64,000 bases of DNA, taken from the NCBI GenBank assembly GCA_920105625.2, contig OV050030.1:97419152-97483151 (forward strand). Direction: 5' to 3'. The notes under the pieces are model-generated. The model searched no databases, was not told where the DNA came from, and saw only the letters and a list, made by a program, of their open reading frames with translations. The DNA comes from Clusia tigrina. Lineage: Eukaryota > Arthropoda > Insecta > Diptera > Clusiidae. Made by a program: the position numbers and the translations under genes. Shown here piece after piece: positions 18,361 through 32,364 of the stretch (positions are counted from its first letter, which is position 1; the number at the start of each line of letters is the position of its first letter).

Positions 18361-21291
18361 CTGTTGGCTATCCCTTATATGCACCTTACCAGCCTGACTG
18401 AGTACTGTAGTGCTCTGGGACACTGCAGTGAACAGTCAGGTAATATGAAGTCTAGCTAAGATTGGGGTACGACTCCACATGGTGCTTACGGGGAGCTCAC
18501 CTTTATATGCTGCTCTCCTGTGGGTGACATGTAGCGCCGTATTCCAATCATAGTTAGGAGGTGTCTGGCGGTAGGCATAAAACGCTGGGGGTATGGTCCC
18601 TGAAGGAAAACCCAATATGGAGTTCCAAAAGAAGGAAAAAACTCGGGCTGGGATATCAGTCCAAACGTAGGTAGGAGAGGCAGCTGCTACCACCGACGGG
18701 CACAGTGAAGAAGTTAGTAACTGTGCCGCCAGTGGCTGCACTTCTGATGGGGTTGGAGAAGGCCCCAGTAGTCCGTAGAGACGCGGGCCACGACACAACA
18801 CAACAATCGGTTGCCTGTGTCCTTGGGGACTCGGACCACGAAAGCGTTGCCAGCGTCAAAACTGCGGATGAAGATGGGCTTCTACTCTCTCCGGAGCTCC
18901 CCGCAGGTGCCAGTTCCACAAAGCAAGGGCTTCGGCGAAAACCGAAAAGCAGAGAGGGAATGAAGGCGAACGCTGCATACAAGGCACCGGTAAAGATCTG
19001 CGGTTGTCTAACATTGAAGTCGGACCTCACGAAAGAGGAGAAGGAAAGGTGGGCTTGGGTCAAAGAGATTGTGGAGACGGGACGGGTCCACTTTGCAGGT
19101 AACCCAGGATGCACATCCTCGGATCCGAAGTTCGCAAATCGGACAAAGCGCCACAAAAAGCGAAGGCCCCTCCACTAAGGGGCACAACCAAAAAGAAGAG
19201 GTTGCGGACAGAACCGAGTAGCCCCAGAGCTGCGGCTGCGGCTAGTGAAGTTGCCGAACGACATCTGATCGTGGGGATGATCGACCGCAGTACCGCGCTT
19301 GGACAGCTGACGGAGGAAAGGTGGAAAGTGGTGGAAATGAAGCTAGGGGAAGCCTTGTTTTCAAAAATGGATGCGGAACTGGACGTATCTATGCCATCTT
19401 TTGACCGAGCTGGCTAGCAAAACAAGTTGAAAATCCTGAAATGCAAGGACGATCCCACATTGACATGGGTTAAAGGAATAGTCAAGACACTCCAAAGCTT
19501 GTGGGATGGGTCGGTAATGGAAATAGTGGACCGAAGTAGCATCCCATCTTTACCCAAAGCGAAGGTATTTATCCCTCGAATGGTAAACCGAGAGGATGCT
19601 CTTCGGCTACTTTATCGGCAGAATCTTGAAATACCGACCAATGACTGGACAGTGCAGCGTGTCATGAAGCCGACAAATACAGACGAAGGAAAAAATTATA
19701 ACCTCTAAAAAAAGAAGCTGTCGGAGGATATATTGTACGCACGATTCCGGAAATGTCGTGGGGTGGTAGGGAGTGTGTATTTGCGCCTTAAGAAGCGTTA
19801 CCCGAATGACGAGAACACCATCACACTCGAGACGGGAGAAGTGGAAGAGGAACTCGGTATCTAAGAGATCCTAGAAGCCTCCCATAACCTGAATGATAAG
19901 AAGGTGACGGGAGAGATGTTGACTACAGCCAACCCAAAGAAAGAGCCGGAAACGACAGCTGAGAGTTCTGCAGATAAATCTCCATCACAAAAAAGTCTCT
20001 TCGGCCGAGCTCTTTCTCAATCTAGAGGAGTGCGGGTATGATGTGGCTCTGGTTCAGGAACCATGGATAGCATCGGGTCACGTGGTATCTGGACTGAAGT
20101 CACCAAAATTTCCAAACATACATCCCGAGCAGATCAAATAAGGTAAGAACGGCTGTATTGGTAAGGAAGAAGATGAATTCCAATATTCTCTCCAACTTGT
20201 CTACAGGCAATCTGACTGTTGTCTCTGCTCCTGGCGTCCTGCTACATGCCTCAAAGGGTAGAAGAAAAAGTTAGCAGGGAGAAAATGGTCACCATCATAG
20301 GTTCGGATGCAAACGGACACCACTCGTTGTGGGGCAGTGCCGACATTAATGATGGAGGTGAGTAACTATTATTATACAAAGTAGTCTAAGAATTGCTAAT
20401 CTGGGTGAAGAGCCAACATTTATAGGGCCCACCTCGAAAAACGTCGTGGACATCACGCTCCACACTAGCGGCAAAATAATGATGGGGGAGTGGAGAGTGC
20501 TCGATATACCGCCGTTCTCTGATCATAAGTATATTAGTTTTGAGGTAACTTTTAGAAAACCCCTAAGCAATCCCAGGAACACAAACTGGGATCTCTATAA
20601 TAAATGGTCAGGTCTAGCACAGCACATACCCAAATCTCCTTGGTGGAATAAAGAATTGGGTTCTTAGAGGCGCTACCGATGTGAGATATTCAAACTAGCC
20701 AGGTTAGCTGATAGTAAAGTATGCTGGGGTGGATATAAAGATACGCTACGAATATACAAGAAAGAAGTGCGAAAAGCAAAAGAAACTCCTGGAAGGAATA
20801 TTGTGGCAATATCGAAAGGAAGGGTGAGACGGCTAGAATAAGGAAGATGCTTGCAAAACATCCCATACAATGCCGAGTCTTATCCGCAAAGATAACAAAG
20901 AATGAACATAAAGTTTTCAATAATCATTTGATGCACTTTCCAGGCTGCAAAGATACAAGCAATATTGAACCACCAAGAACCGAGGTGGAAAGCTTACCAC
21001 AGGACTTGATTACAACGGAAGGGATACAATGGGCAATAAACTAATTTAACCCTAGAAGTCACCAGGGCTTTAGGGAATATTCCCAGCCATGCTCCAAAAG
21101 TCTCTGCATCTGGTAACACCCTGTCTTAGGCAAATATACAAAGGACGCTTGGCGTATAACTATGTTCTGGTGAGCTGGAGACAGCAAGAGTTGAATTAAT
21201 ACCAAAGGCAGGCAAAAGCAACCATCCCTCCTAAAAGGGCTACCGGCCAATTAGTTTAACGCCATTTCTCCAAAAAAACACATGAAAAAAA
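18361..21291 (+). mobile_element. LOA-like LINE 5' half, right copy
   Basis: ORF1 runs in three frames (18705-19178, 19109-19417, 19427-19864) and ORF2 from about 19955 with the same endonuclease words as the left copy. It keeps a 41-bp segment (about 19905-19945) missing at 2624. It stops at about 21291 against the inverted LOA fragment, exactly as in the left block, so the inverted junction predates the duplication. Confidence 0.8.
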
Positions 21292-21835
21292 TTCTTGATG
21301 CCCGGAGACGCTTTTAGCAAATCTTAAGAGAGATAATCCCTCTAGTTGTGCGACCTCTTCTAGCGCGTTTTAGATAATGCGGGCATAGGCATAGTATATG
21401 CTCCAGAGTTTCTCTAGTGCCTTGCTCCAAACATTTCCTGCACTCATTATTGTTTGTGAGTTCCTTTCAGCATGTACCGCCATTAGGTAGCGACCTGTGA
21501 ATACTCCTAGTGCCGTTCTGCAATCCTTTCTCGGAAGTGCCAGAAACGATTTGGTCTAAGTGCCGTACGGAGTTTACATGAGCTTTGCGATCCTACATGT
21601 TGCGTTTGGTAGTCTGAACGGCTGTTCAGACTACCATGTTGTGTTTGGTAGTCTGAACGGCTGTTTCATATCTCGTTCGGGCAGTAGACACCTGCTCCAA
21701 CCAAGTCCTCCATCTTCGAGCCGTGCGTGAATAGGTTGAAGTTTTTACATTTAGCATCTATGCCTCTATGCCATCCATCCTTTTCAATAGTTGTTTTTGT
21801 TTCTTTCCGCAGGCTAAGAATAGCTTGTTTTTCTT
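21292..21835 (-). pseudogene. LOA-like ORF2 C-terminal piece, right copy
   Basis: Same content as 3966-4478, including the 30-bp palindrome (21607-21636) at the deletion junction. The copia scrap follows (about 21836-21880). Confidence 0.8.
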
Positions 21836-21894
21836 GAGTAAACATACTCGATTATCCTGACCCAATCCTCTTACAGCCCGTTCGTCTTGGTTTC

Positions 21895-22568
21895 ATCTGC
21901 CGTAGAAAGCACTTTGGAGGTGAATTGCAGCTTATCCATTGTGAATTCCAATATGAATGTTGTTTTATAATAATGTTCTTCTTTTGAGGTTATAGTAATA
22001 ATATACGAATAGTTTCTCTATAAGTAAAAAAGTTTTTTTATTTATTTGTATGAAACATATTATATTCATTTAAAATTCAACCTATAAATTACAATGAAAA
22101 TACATTCGATGTAATTATTCACACTAATGTTTTTTCGCTGCTTTTATGATGATATGCGCTGTACTCAGCTGGTATCGTTCTACTGACTCTAGGTATACGT
22201 TTCTTTGATTTATTATCGATTAAATTTGTACGCTATACTCATAAATTAGGTGTATTTTCCTTACATACATACATAACAGGCTAGATATAGAAAAGAAATA
22301 TAAATAATATAACTAAATGCAATGAAAAACTTTGCTCATACATAAGCGGGCTAATCTTATCAGATGGGCAAATATGTTTGCCCAGAATTGAAAGAAAAAA
22401 GTTAATTTGTAAAATAATCAGTTGTTGGGACAGGAATTATAATAGTAAAATTTTTTTGAATCGATTATTGGTAAATGTGACTATTGAGAGAGATATCAAA
22501 TATTAAACCTAAAATTAATATAAATGCCGCTAGGGTCTTATAAAAAAATTAATTTACAGTAAAAGGAC
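21895..22568. other. Spacer S of the 5.1-kb unit, no gene recognised
   Basis: About 670 bp of A+T-rich sequence between the copia scrap and the deleted gypsy element. It recurs at 27025-27703 and, truncated, at 32074-32364; the left block lost it. I see no open frame of note and no known domain. It starts near GTAGAAAGCACTTTGG and ends at AAAGGAC before ACTACTGG. Confidence 0.75.
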
Positions 22569-22586
22569 ACTACTGGTAAAAAATGG

Positions 22587-22673
<87 letters not shown>

Positions 22674-25600
22674 ATGTGTAAAAAACTGATTAGATAAATG
22701 TTAACAATGTAGAAATAAATTCAAATTGGGTATTTATTTGGGCATTCCTGGGCAGACAAGAAAAAAAATTTTAAGCGAGCCGCGGATGATGATGAAGTAA
22801 GTGAAGAAGACGGAGAAGAAGAATAAACAACAAAACAATGTCTATAAGAATAGAATAGAACATAAAATAAATTAATATTCCTTTTTAATATAAAAGAGCA
22901 GAAGAGTTTCTAACTTCCAATGAGCGAGATGACTGCGATCTGAGACTTATGAAAAAATGAAGATGGTGGATTAAAAATTGACGCTATTTAATGTTTGTTA
23001 ATAAAATGCTGATTTCAGTTGATCATTAAATGGGGAATATGAGTTTCTACGAGTGTAGAATACCATAGACACTTGTTTTTTAGTTGTGACTTCGCAAATT
23101 GGATAACATTACTAACTTATTGTGCAATTTTTTGAGTTTGCCTTTATTCGTTACCACCGTGGTAACTGGGCTGCGGGTTTCTGCTACCGTGTTCTGCCTA
23201 TCCACACAGAAAAAATGTATTTTTCCTAATCTGGTTCTTCATTAGTATTCGGTCAGTCACATGAAGGAATAGTGAGTCTAGTAGCTTCTTGTAGGCTTCT
23301 CTAGTTACTCGTTCAGCACGATCTTCGCTTTCTCTTGCCAACTCGTGCATTCGCTGTAGCTGATATTTCAGCACTTTATTTTTTAAAATTATATTTGCCC
23401 GCAGCTGGAATCAAACCCGTAGTGTTTTAAACAGAATTTTCTTTTTTGATACAGTATTTTTATATACGTGCATGGCCGTAGTCAAAATTTGATTCCAGTT
23501 GGAGCCATCTCCTTTGGCGAATCTACACAAGTATTCTCCCAGAGGTCGAAGATCCCGTTCTAACGTCCCTTTAGCTTGCGGGCGATAAGAAGTAATGTGT
23601 AATTTTGAAATCCCCAGCATTTTACACCTGTCAGAGAATAGTTTCTATACAAACTTCGAAAGGTTGTCTGTCACCAACACCTTCGGTATGTTATAATGCT
23701 CCATAATTTCGTCAAAAAATGCTTTGGCTACCGTACTCGCCGCGACAGCAGGTATGGCTACGCATGTCATATACTTTCAAACATTATTTTGGAACGTCAA
23801 AATATTACATTCCGTTACATTGTTTCCGGCCAGATACCCAGAAAGTCCATGTGAACTTTGTCAAATGGTTGCTCTGGTTTGTCCGTCAACACCATTGGTA
23901 TCTTTTTCCACCTGGAACTCTTGTGGACCTGACATTTTGGACAATCCTTCACACATGCTTTTATGTGTATGAAATATCCTTTCCAGGCGTATACCCATCT
24001 GATTTTCTCGTAGGTTCTCCAAGACCCTTGGTGTCCACTTGGAAGCGAACCATGGAAACCTTTCAATACCCCCCAGATACTTTTGTCATTATCATGCCAC
24101 TCTACCCTGTTGGCTGACTGTTTGTCTGTTTCGTCAACCGATTCTTTCACTTCTGCCGCTTCTGCATCGTTTACTGGCCGTTTATCATTTGTATTCTCTT
24201 TGTCGACTTTAGCTCTAGTTTGAACTACTGACATTTTTTAGTTTTGTGGCACTGTGGTAAGTTCACCTGCATTCAGATTCTTTTTCGCAAGCTTTCAAAA
24301 TCACACTCGGACAATTTGTGCCGAAAACGTCCCAACCGAGAGCAGCAGTTCGTGGTCGATATAAATTTTCAATCGGCGTCCTGCCAGGTATGCCTTAAAA
24401 TTTTTCGTAGCCCATACAATCGACAGAAATTCTTTCCTGGAATGTCTCTTCTCGGTATCGCTAAGCGCCCTACTTGCGAATGTTATTGGTCATTTGGTTG
24501 GAAATTTTCGATTTCCCCTTGTGACAACACTGCACCCAATGTTTCTTGGCTAGCATCGGTGGTCAGCAAAAAAATTTGTTCAGAATCGGGGTGCGCCAAA
24601 ATTGGCGTGCCCTAGTATCTCTTTTAATGTCTCGAATGCTTTTTGGCAGCTCTCTGGCCATTCCAACTCTGCTTCCTTCCGTAGCAATTTAATGATTGGC
24701 AAAGCAATTCCCGCTAGTCCTTCTACGAAATTTCTATAATCGTTCACTAGTCCTAAGAATGCTTCCACTTCTGTTCTGTTTTTCGGAACTTTTAACGAAT
24801 TCCACCTTATGCGGGTCAAGCAGTGGTCCTGCTTCTGAACAACGATGGCCTAAATAAAACACCTCTCTTCGCAAAAATTGACACTTCGCTGTGTTCAATT
24901 TCACATTGTGTTCCCGAAATTTCTAGAGCACCTTCTACAAGCGTTGCGAATGCTGCTGCAAGTTTTTCCCATAGACCACAATATCATCGAGATAAACAAA
25001 ACGGGCTAATCCTTGTCAGCCTGTTAGCACATAATTCATTAACCGCAGGAAGGTAGCCGGTGCTTCTGTTAATTCAAACGCATCACCTGTGGTCCTTTGC
25101 CGAATGCACATTATTAAGTGTTTCTCGTCTGCCCCTGCAAGACTCTGATGTGCTAGCTCACAACCTTCTTTGAACCTCCTAAGTTTAGTTCAGAGATCAT
25201 AAATATCAACGCCGGAAAACATAGGCACATGCTTCTCAACGGCCTGAGCTACTTCTGGAATGCCAATTTTCCCCTTACCACTCGTTGTATCTACATCTAC
25301 AAATTTTATATTATACTAACTTCATCTGAAGGCGACAAGTAAGATTTTTCTTCTATTTAATTTAAAAGTAAATTAAATAAAACGTGTAAAAAGTTTTTAA
25401 TTTTATTGTTTAATAAAACCAATATTACCCCGTAAAATGTATTAATTTTACTTACATACATAAGTGTAAATATTATACTTAATTAATTGCACAACTTCTG
25501 AATGTGAGCACAAATTATTTAAATATATTATATTTCCATTTGTTTTAAAATGTTTTGCAATCAATTGTTGTCTAATAAGACGAGCGCTTCTACGAAATTC

Positions 25601-26334
25601 TCACCCGTTTTCCTCTCTATCAAAATAGTGCCGAATATTTTTTAATTTCTCTTATGCTCGGTGAGTAAAATAATACTATTTTCAAAAGGCAATTACCAAG
25701 AACGATTACGGGAATACAAACCGTAATAGATAAAACAATCGACACCGTTTAGAATACGTCTTAGTTTCAGTTTTTTATTTTGCTTAACTACGAAAAATAT
25801 CAATTAAACCTTTATATGTTGTTTGTAGTTTCGGAATTACACAAACTATGATGCAACAACCCGTGTTGTATGCACCTCTTGTTGAGACGGTTTATACTTG
25901 CTTAATAACTTAAGCTCGTTGTATTTAAATGTCTTTAATTCAGTATAAAAAATGTTTATTTCAAAATATCCCTAACCACAAACACACACAAGTCACTACT
26001 AAAAGAAAAACTTTCAACAAAGCCGACATACATCTACCGTCCGATCATACTGATGGCTGATGGTTGCACAGATATAGTTGAATTCAACAGCGCATTGGCG
26101 AAGTTGCAACTTCTTTGACCGGCGCTAAGGCGTCCCGCAGTCGCAGAAGCATCTGCTTATGTTACGCTACAAATACCACCGTACTCAGAATGATCTTGTT
26201 CATTGGCAGGGTTTCCTCCAGTTAGTTGCAGGATAATTTGCCAGCTTTTGTGAAGATGAAATTCGTTCCCTGACAAATATCACCCGAACCAAATTTTGCG
26301 TATTCAAAAAATAATGAATCAAAGTAGGCGAATG
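22569..26334 (-). mobile_element. Internally deleted Ty3/gypsy element, copy 2
   Basis: Same structure as copy 1: (TA)n at 22590-22671, integrase pieces 23411-23620 and 23815-24234, RNase H scraps near 24330-24590, RT thumb 24580-24819, YLDD box near 24980, the gag-RT fusion near 25080 and the 5' UTR to 26334. Frame breaks largely match those in copy 1, as expected from duplication of an already dead element. Confidence 0.85.
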
Positions 26335-26958
26335 GATTTGGTCTAAGTGCCGTACTGTTTTTACATGAGCTTTGCGATCCTACATGTTGCAATACTCCCC
26401 CGTTCTTTCATCTTTCTTATCATGTCATCTTCAATACGGCTATTGATCTTTCTTAGAGGCATCCGTACGTTACTTAATTGCTCGGCTGGTAGTAAGATTC
26501 CGCTTTTAGCAATCGCATCAGCACTCTCGTTTCCTTCTATGTTCTTATGCCGTGGAACCCAGTAGATATATAGCTTCCGATTGGTGGCCAGTATATCCGT
26601 TGCTGCCTTGCATTGGAGAATATATCCGGACGATGCACAGCATGAAATTACAGCTTTGATCGCAACCTGGCTATCTATGTAGAAGGTCGCTGTGGAGTTC
26701 GTAGTTTCTGGTGTGCATGCGCACTCTGCGGCTTTCCATGCTGCAAAAACGTCCGCTTGAAAGATGCTGCAGTAGTTTGGTACTCTGAACTGCTGTTTCA
26801 TATCTCGTTCGGGCAGTAGACACCTGCTCCAACCAAGTCCTCCATCTTCGAGCCGTGCGTGAATAGGTTGAAGTTTTTACATTTAGCATCTATGCCTCTA
26901 TGTCATCCATCCTTTTCAATAGTTGTTTTTGTTTGTTTCCGCAGGCTAAGAATAGCTT
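26335..26958 (-). pseudogene. LOA-like RNase H piece, copy 2
   Basis: Open frame 26361-26801 contains YIDSQVAIKAV (Asp) and WVPRHKNIEGNESADAIAKSG. Here the segment upstream of the second Asp reads FYIDSQ. At 8680-8710 the matching place is rearranged (a short CTGGCTATC duplication), so this copy is nearer to the original. The overlapping frame 26671-26889 carries the upstream part. Confidence 0.85.
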
Positions 26959-27024
26959 GTTTTCCTTGAGTAAACATACTCGATTATCCTGACCCAATCC
27001 TCTTACAGCCCGTTCGTCTTGGTT

Positions 27025-27703
27025 TCATCTGCCGTAGAAAGCACTTTGGAGGTGAATTGCAGCTTATCCATTGTGAATTCCAATATGAATCTTGTTTTAT
27101 AATAATGTTCTTCTTTTGAGGTTATAGTAATAATATACGAATAGTTTCTCTATAAGTAACAAAGTTTTTTTATTTATTTGTATGAAACATATTATATTCA
27201 TTTAAAATTCAACCTGTAAATTACAATGAAAATACATTCGATGTAATTATTCACACTAATGTTTTTTCGCTGCTTTTATGATGATATGCGCTGTACTCAG
27301 CTGGTATCGTTCTACTGACTCTAGGTATACGTTTCTTTGATTTATTATCGATTAAATTTGTACGCTATACTCATAAATTAGGGGTAGTTTCCTTACATAC
27401 ATACATAACAGGCTAGATATAGAAAAGAAATATAAATAATATAACTAAATGCAATGAAAAACTTTGCTCATACATAACCGGGTTAATCTTATCAGATGGG
27501 CAAATATGTTTGCCCAGAATTGAAAGAAAAAAGTTAATTTGTAAAATAATCAGTTGTTGGGACAGGAATTATAATAGTAAAATTTTTTTGAATCGATTAT
27601 TGGTAAATGTGACTATTGAGAGAGATATCAAATATTAAACCTAAAATTAATATAAATGCCGCTAGGGTCTTATAAAAAAATTAATTTACAGTTAAAGGAC
27701 ACT
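27025..27703. other. Spacer S, second copy
   Basis: Nearly identical to 21895-22568. No gene seen. The copia scrap (about 26965-27010) precedes it. Confidence 0.75.
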
Positions 27704-27718
27704 ACTGGTAAAAAATGG

Positions 27719-27779
<61 letters not shown>

Positions 27780-30700
27780 ATGTGTAAAAAAATGATTAGA
27801 TAAATGTTAACAATGTAGAAATAAATTCAAATTGGGTATTTATTTGGGCATTCCTGGGCAGACAAGAAAAAAATTTTAAGCGAGCCGTGGATGATGATGA
27901 AGTAAGTGAAGAAGACGGTGAAGAAGAATAAACAACAAAACAATGTCTATAAGAATAGAATAGAACATAAAATAAATTAATATTCCTTTTTAATATAAAA
28001 GAGCAGAAGAGTTTCTAACTTCCAATGAGCGAGATGACTGCGATCTGAGACTTATGAAAAAATGAAGATGGTGGATTAAAAATTGACGCTCTTTAATGTT
28101 TGTTAATAAAATGCTGATTTCAGTTGATCATTAAAAGGGGAATATGAGTTTCTACGAGTGTAGAATACCATAGACACTTGTTTTTTAGTTGTGAGTTCGC
28201 AAATTGAATAACATTACTAAGTTATTGTGCAATTTTTTGAGTTTGCCTTTATTCGTTACCACCGTGGTAACTGGGCTGCGGATTTCTGCTACCGTGTTCT
28301 GCCTATCCACACAGAAAAAAATGTATTTTTCCTAATCTGGGTTTTCATTAGTATTCTGTCAGTCACATGAAGGAATAGTGAGTCTAGTAGCTTGTTGTAG
28401 GCTTCTCTAGCTACTCGTTCAGCACGATCTTCGCTTTCTCTTGCCAACTCGTGCATTCGCAGTAGCTGATATTTCAGCACTTTATTTTTAAAAATTATAT
28501 TTGCCCGCAGCTGGAATCAAACCCGTAGTGTTTTAAACAGAATTTTCTTTTTTGATACAGTATTTTTATATACGTGCATGGCCGTAGTCAAAAATTGATT
28601 CCAGTTGGAGCCATCTCCTTTAGCGAATCTACACAAGTATTCTCCCAGAGGTCGAAGATCCCGTTCTAACGTCCCTTTAGCTTGCGGGCGATAAGAAGTA
28701 ATGTGTAATTTTGAAATCCCCAGCATTTTACACCTGTCAGAGAATAGTTTCTATACAAACTTCGAAAGGTTGTCTGTCACCAACACCTTCGGTATGTTAT
28801 AATGCGCCATAATTTCGTCAAAAATGCTTTGGCTACCGTACTCGCCGCGACAGCAGGTATGGCTACGCATGTCATATACTTTGAAACATTATTTTGGAAC
28901 ATCAAAATATTACATTCCGTTACATTGTTTCCGGCCAGATACCCACAAAGTCCATGTGAACTTTGTCAAATGGTTGCTCTGGTTTGTCCGTCAACACCAT
29001 TGGTATCTTTTTCCACCTGGAACTCTTGTGGACCTGACATTTTGGACAATTCTTCACACATGCTTTTATGTGTATGAAATATCCTTTCCAGGCGTATACC
29101 CATCTGATTTTCTCGTAGGTTCTCCAAGACCCTTGGTGTCCACTTGGAAGCGAACCATGGAAACCTTTCAATACCCCCCAGATACTTTTGTCATTATCAT
29201 GCCACTCTACCCTGTTGGCTGACTGTTTGTCTGTTTCGTCAACCGATTCTCTCACTTCTGCCGCTTCTGCATCGTTTACTGGCCGTTTATCATTTGTATT
29301 CTCTTTGTCGACTTTAGCTCTAGTTTGAACTACTGACATTTTTTAGTTTTGTGGCACTGTGGTAAGTTCACCTGCATTCAGATTCTTTTTCGCAAGCTTT
29401 CAAAATCACACTCGGACAATTTGTGCCGAAAACGTGCCAACCGAGAGCAGCAGTTCGTGGTCGATATAAATTTTCAATCGGCGTCCTGCCAGGTATGCCT
29501 TAAAATTTTTCGTAGCCAAACAATCGACAGAAATCCCTTTCCTGGAGTGTCTCTTCTCGGTATCGCTAAGCGCCCTACTTGCGAATGTTATTGGTCATTT
29601 GGTTGGAAATTCCGATTTCCCCTTGTGACAACACTGCACCCAATGTTTCATGGCTAGCATCGGTGGTCAGCAAAAAAATTTGTTCAGAATCGGGGTGCGC
29701 CAAAATTGGCGTGCCCTAGTATCTCTTTTAATGTCTCGAATGCTTTTTGGCAGCTCTCTGGCCATTCCAACTTTGCTTCCTTCCGTAGCAATTTATTGAT
29801 TGGCAAAGCAATTCCCTCTAGTCCTTCTACGAAATTTCTATAATCGTTCACTAGTCCTAAGAATGCTTCCACTTCTGTTCTGTTTTTCGGAACTTTTAAC
29901 GAATTCCCCCTTCTGCGGGAAAAGCAGTGGTCCTGCTTCTGAACAACGATGGCCTAAATAAAACACCTCTCTTCGCAAAAATTGACACTTCTCTGTGTTC
30001 AATTTCACATTGTGTTCCCGAAATTTCTAGAGCACCTTCTACAAGCGATGCAAATGCTGCTGCAAGTTTTTCCCATGGACCACAATATCATCGAGATAAA
30101 CAAAACGGGCTAATCCTTGTCAGCCTGTTAGCACATAATTCATTAACCGCAGGAAGGTAGCCGGTGCTTCTGTTAATTCAAACGCATCACCTGTGGTCCT
30201 TTGCCGAATGCACATTATTAAGTGTTTCTCGTCTGCCCCTGCAAGACTCTGATGTGCTAGCTCACAACCTTCTTTGAACCTCCTAAGTTTAGTTCAGAGA
30301 ACAAGCTTCTCAACGGCCTGAGCTACTTCTGGAATGCCAATTTTCCCCTTACCACTCGTTATATCTACATCTACTAATTTTATGTTATACTTACTTCATC
30401 TGAAGGCGACAAGTAAGATTTTTCTTCCATTTAATTTAAAAGTAAATTAAATAAAACGTGTAAAAAGTTTTTAATTTTATTGTTTAATAAAACCAATATT
30501 ACCCCGTACAATGTATTAATTTTACTTACATACATAAGTGTAAACATTATACTTAATTAATTGCACAACTTCTGAATATGAGCACAAATTATTTAAATAT
30601 ATTATATTTCCATTTGTTTTAAAATGTTTTGCAATCAATTGTTGTCTAATAAGACGAGCGCTTCTACGAAATTCTCACCCGTCTTCCTCTCTATCAAAAT

Positions 30701-31402
30701 AGTGCCGAATATTTTTTAATTTCTCTTATGCTCGGTGAGTAAAATAATACTATTTTCAAAAGGCAATTACCAAGAACGCTTACGGGAATACAAACCGTAA
30801 TAGATAAAACAACCGTTTAGAATACGTCCTAGTTTCAGTTTTTTATTTTGCTTAACTACGAAAAATATCAATTAAACCTTTATATGTTATTTGTAGTTTC
30901 GGAATTACACAAAATATGATGCAACAACCCGTGTTGTATGCACCTCTTGTTGAGATGGTTTATACTTCCTTAATAACTTAAGCTCGTTGTATTTAAATGT
31001 CTTTAATTCGGTATAAAAAATGTTTATTTCAAAATATCCCTAACCACAAACACACACAAGTCACTACTAAAAGAAAAACTTTCTACAAAGCCGACATACA
31101 TCTACCGTCCGATCATACTGATGGCTGATGGTTGCACAGATAGAGTTGAATTCAACAGCGCATTGGCGAAGTTGCAACTTCTTTGACCGGCGCTAAGGCG
31201 TCCCGCAGTCGCAGAAGCATCTGCTTATGTTACGCTACAAATACCACCGTACTCAGAATGATCTTGTTCATTGGCAGGGTTTCCTCCAGTTAGTTGCAGG
31301 ATAATTTGCCAGCTTTTGTGAAGATGAAATTCGTCCCCTGACAAATATCACTCGAACCAAATTTTGCTTATTCAAAAAATAATGAATCAAAGTGGGCGAA
31401 TG
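27704..31402 (-). mobile_element. Internally deleted Ty3/gypsy element, copy 3
   Basis: Third copy of the same deleted element: (TA)n 27722-27777, integrase 28517-28726 and 28920-29339, RT thumb 29684-29872, gag-RT fusion near 30180, 5' UTR to 31402. It lacks about 40 bp present in copies 1 and 2 near 30300 (the ATCATAAATATCAACG region). Confidence 0.85.
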
Positions 31403-32073
31403 GATTTGGTCTAAGTGCCGTACTGTTTTTACATGAGCTTTGCGATCCTACATGTTGCAATACTCCCACGTTCTTTCATCTTTCTTATCATGTCATCTTC
31501 AATACGGCTATTGATCTTTCTTAGAGGCATCCGTACGTTACTTAATTGCTCGGCTGGTAGTAAGATTCCGCTTTTAGCAATCGCATCAGCACTCTCGTTT
31601 CCTTCTATGTTCTTATGCCGTGGAACCCAGTAGATATATAGCTTCCGATTGGTGGCCAGTCTATCCGTTGCTGCCTTGCATTGGAGAATATATCCGGACG
31701 ATGCACAGCATGAAATTATAGCTTTGATTGCAACCTGGCTATCTATGTAGAAGGTCGCTGTGGAGTTCGTACTTTCTGGTGTGCAGGCGCGCTCTGCGGC
31801 TTTCCATGCTGCAAAAATTTCCGCTTGAAATGTGCTGCAGTAGTTTGGTGGTCTGAACGGCTGTTTCATATCTCGTTCCATCAGTAGACACCTGCTCCAA
31901 CCAAGTCCTCCATCTTCGAGCCGTGCGTGAATAGGTTGAAGTTTTTATATTTAGCATCTATGCCTCTATGCCATCCATCCTTTTCAATAGATGTTTTTGT
32001 TTGTTTCCGCAGGCTAAGAATAGCTTGTTTTTCTTGAGTAAACATACTCGATTATCCTGACCCAATCCTCTTA
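31403..32073 (-). pseudogene. LOA-like RNase H piece, copy 3, with copia scrap
   Basis: Open frame 31429-31881 reads through PPNYCSTFQAEIFAAWKAAERA (Glu region), FYIDSQVAIKAI and the WVPRHKNIEGNESADAIAKSG ending. It is the most complete of the minus-strand RNase H pieces. The copia scrap TTCTTGAGTAAAC follows at about 32030-32073. Confidence 0.85.
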
Positions 32074-32364
32074 CTTGGTTTCATCTGCCGTAGAAAGCAC
32101 TTTGGAGGTGAATTGCAGCTTATCCATTGTGAATTCCAATATGAATGTTGTTTTATAATAATGTTCTTCTTTTGAGGTTATAGTAATAATATACGAACAG
32201 TTTCTCTATAAGTAACAAAGTTTTTTTTATTTATTTGTATGAAACATATTATATTCACTTAAAATTTTTTTCGCTGCTTTGACAAATTCTTTCTTTCCTT
32301 TAAATTGTTTCTTTTGTTAACACAGATATGCGCTGTACTCAGCTGGTATCGTTCTACTGACTCT
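32074..32364. other. Spacer S, truncated by the plus-strand gypsy element
   Basis: It follows spacer S to GACTCTAG at about 32364 and then switches to gypsy LTR sequence. It also differs internally at 32263-32325, where a short unrelated stretch replaces part of the spacer. Confidence 0.75.

Larger units (their letters stand above)
17185..26998. repeat. Right copy of large tandem duplication
   Basis: This is the fuller partner of 1-9010, keeping the three segments deleted there. It includes the copia gag and LTR, the LOA-like LINE 5' half, the inverted LOA 3' piece, the spacer, the (TA)n run, the deleted gypsy element and the second LOA RNase H piece. At its right end it runs straight into another copy of the smaller 5.1-kb unit rather than into the Mdg3-like element that follows copy 1. 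Confidence 0.9.
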
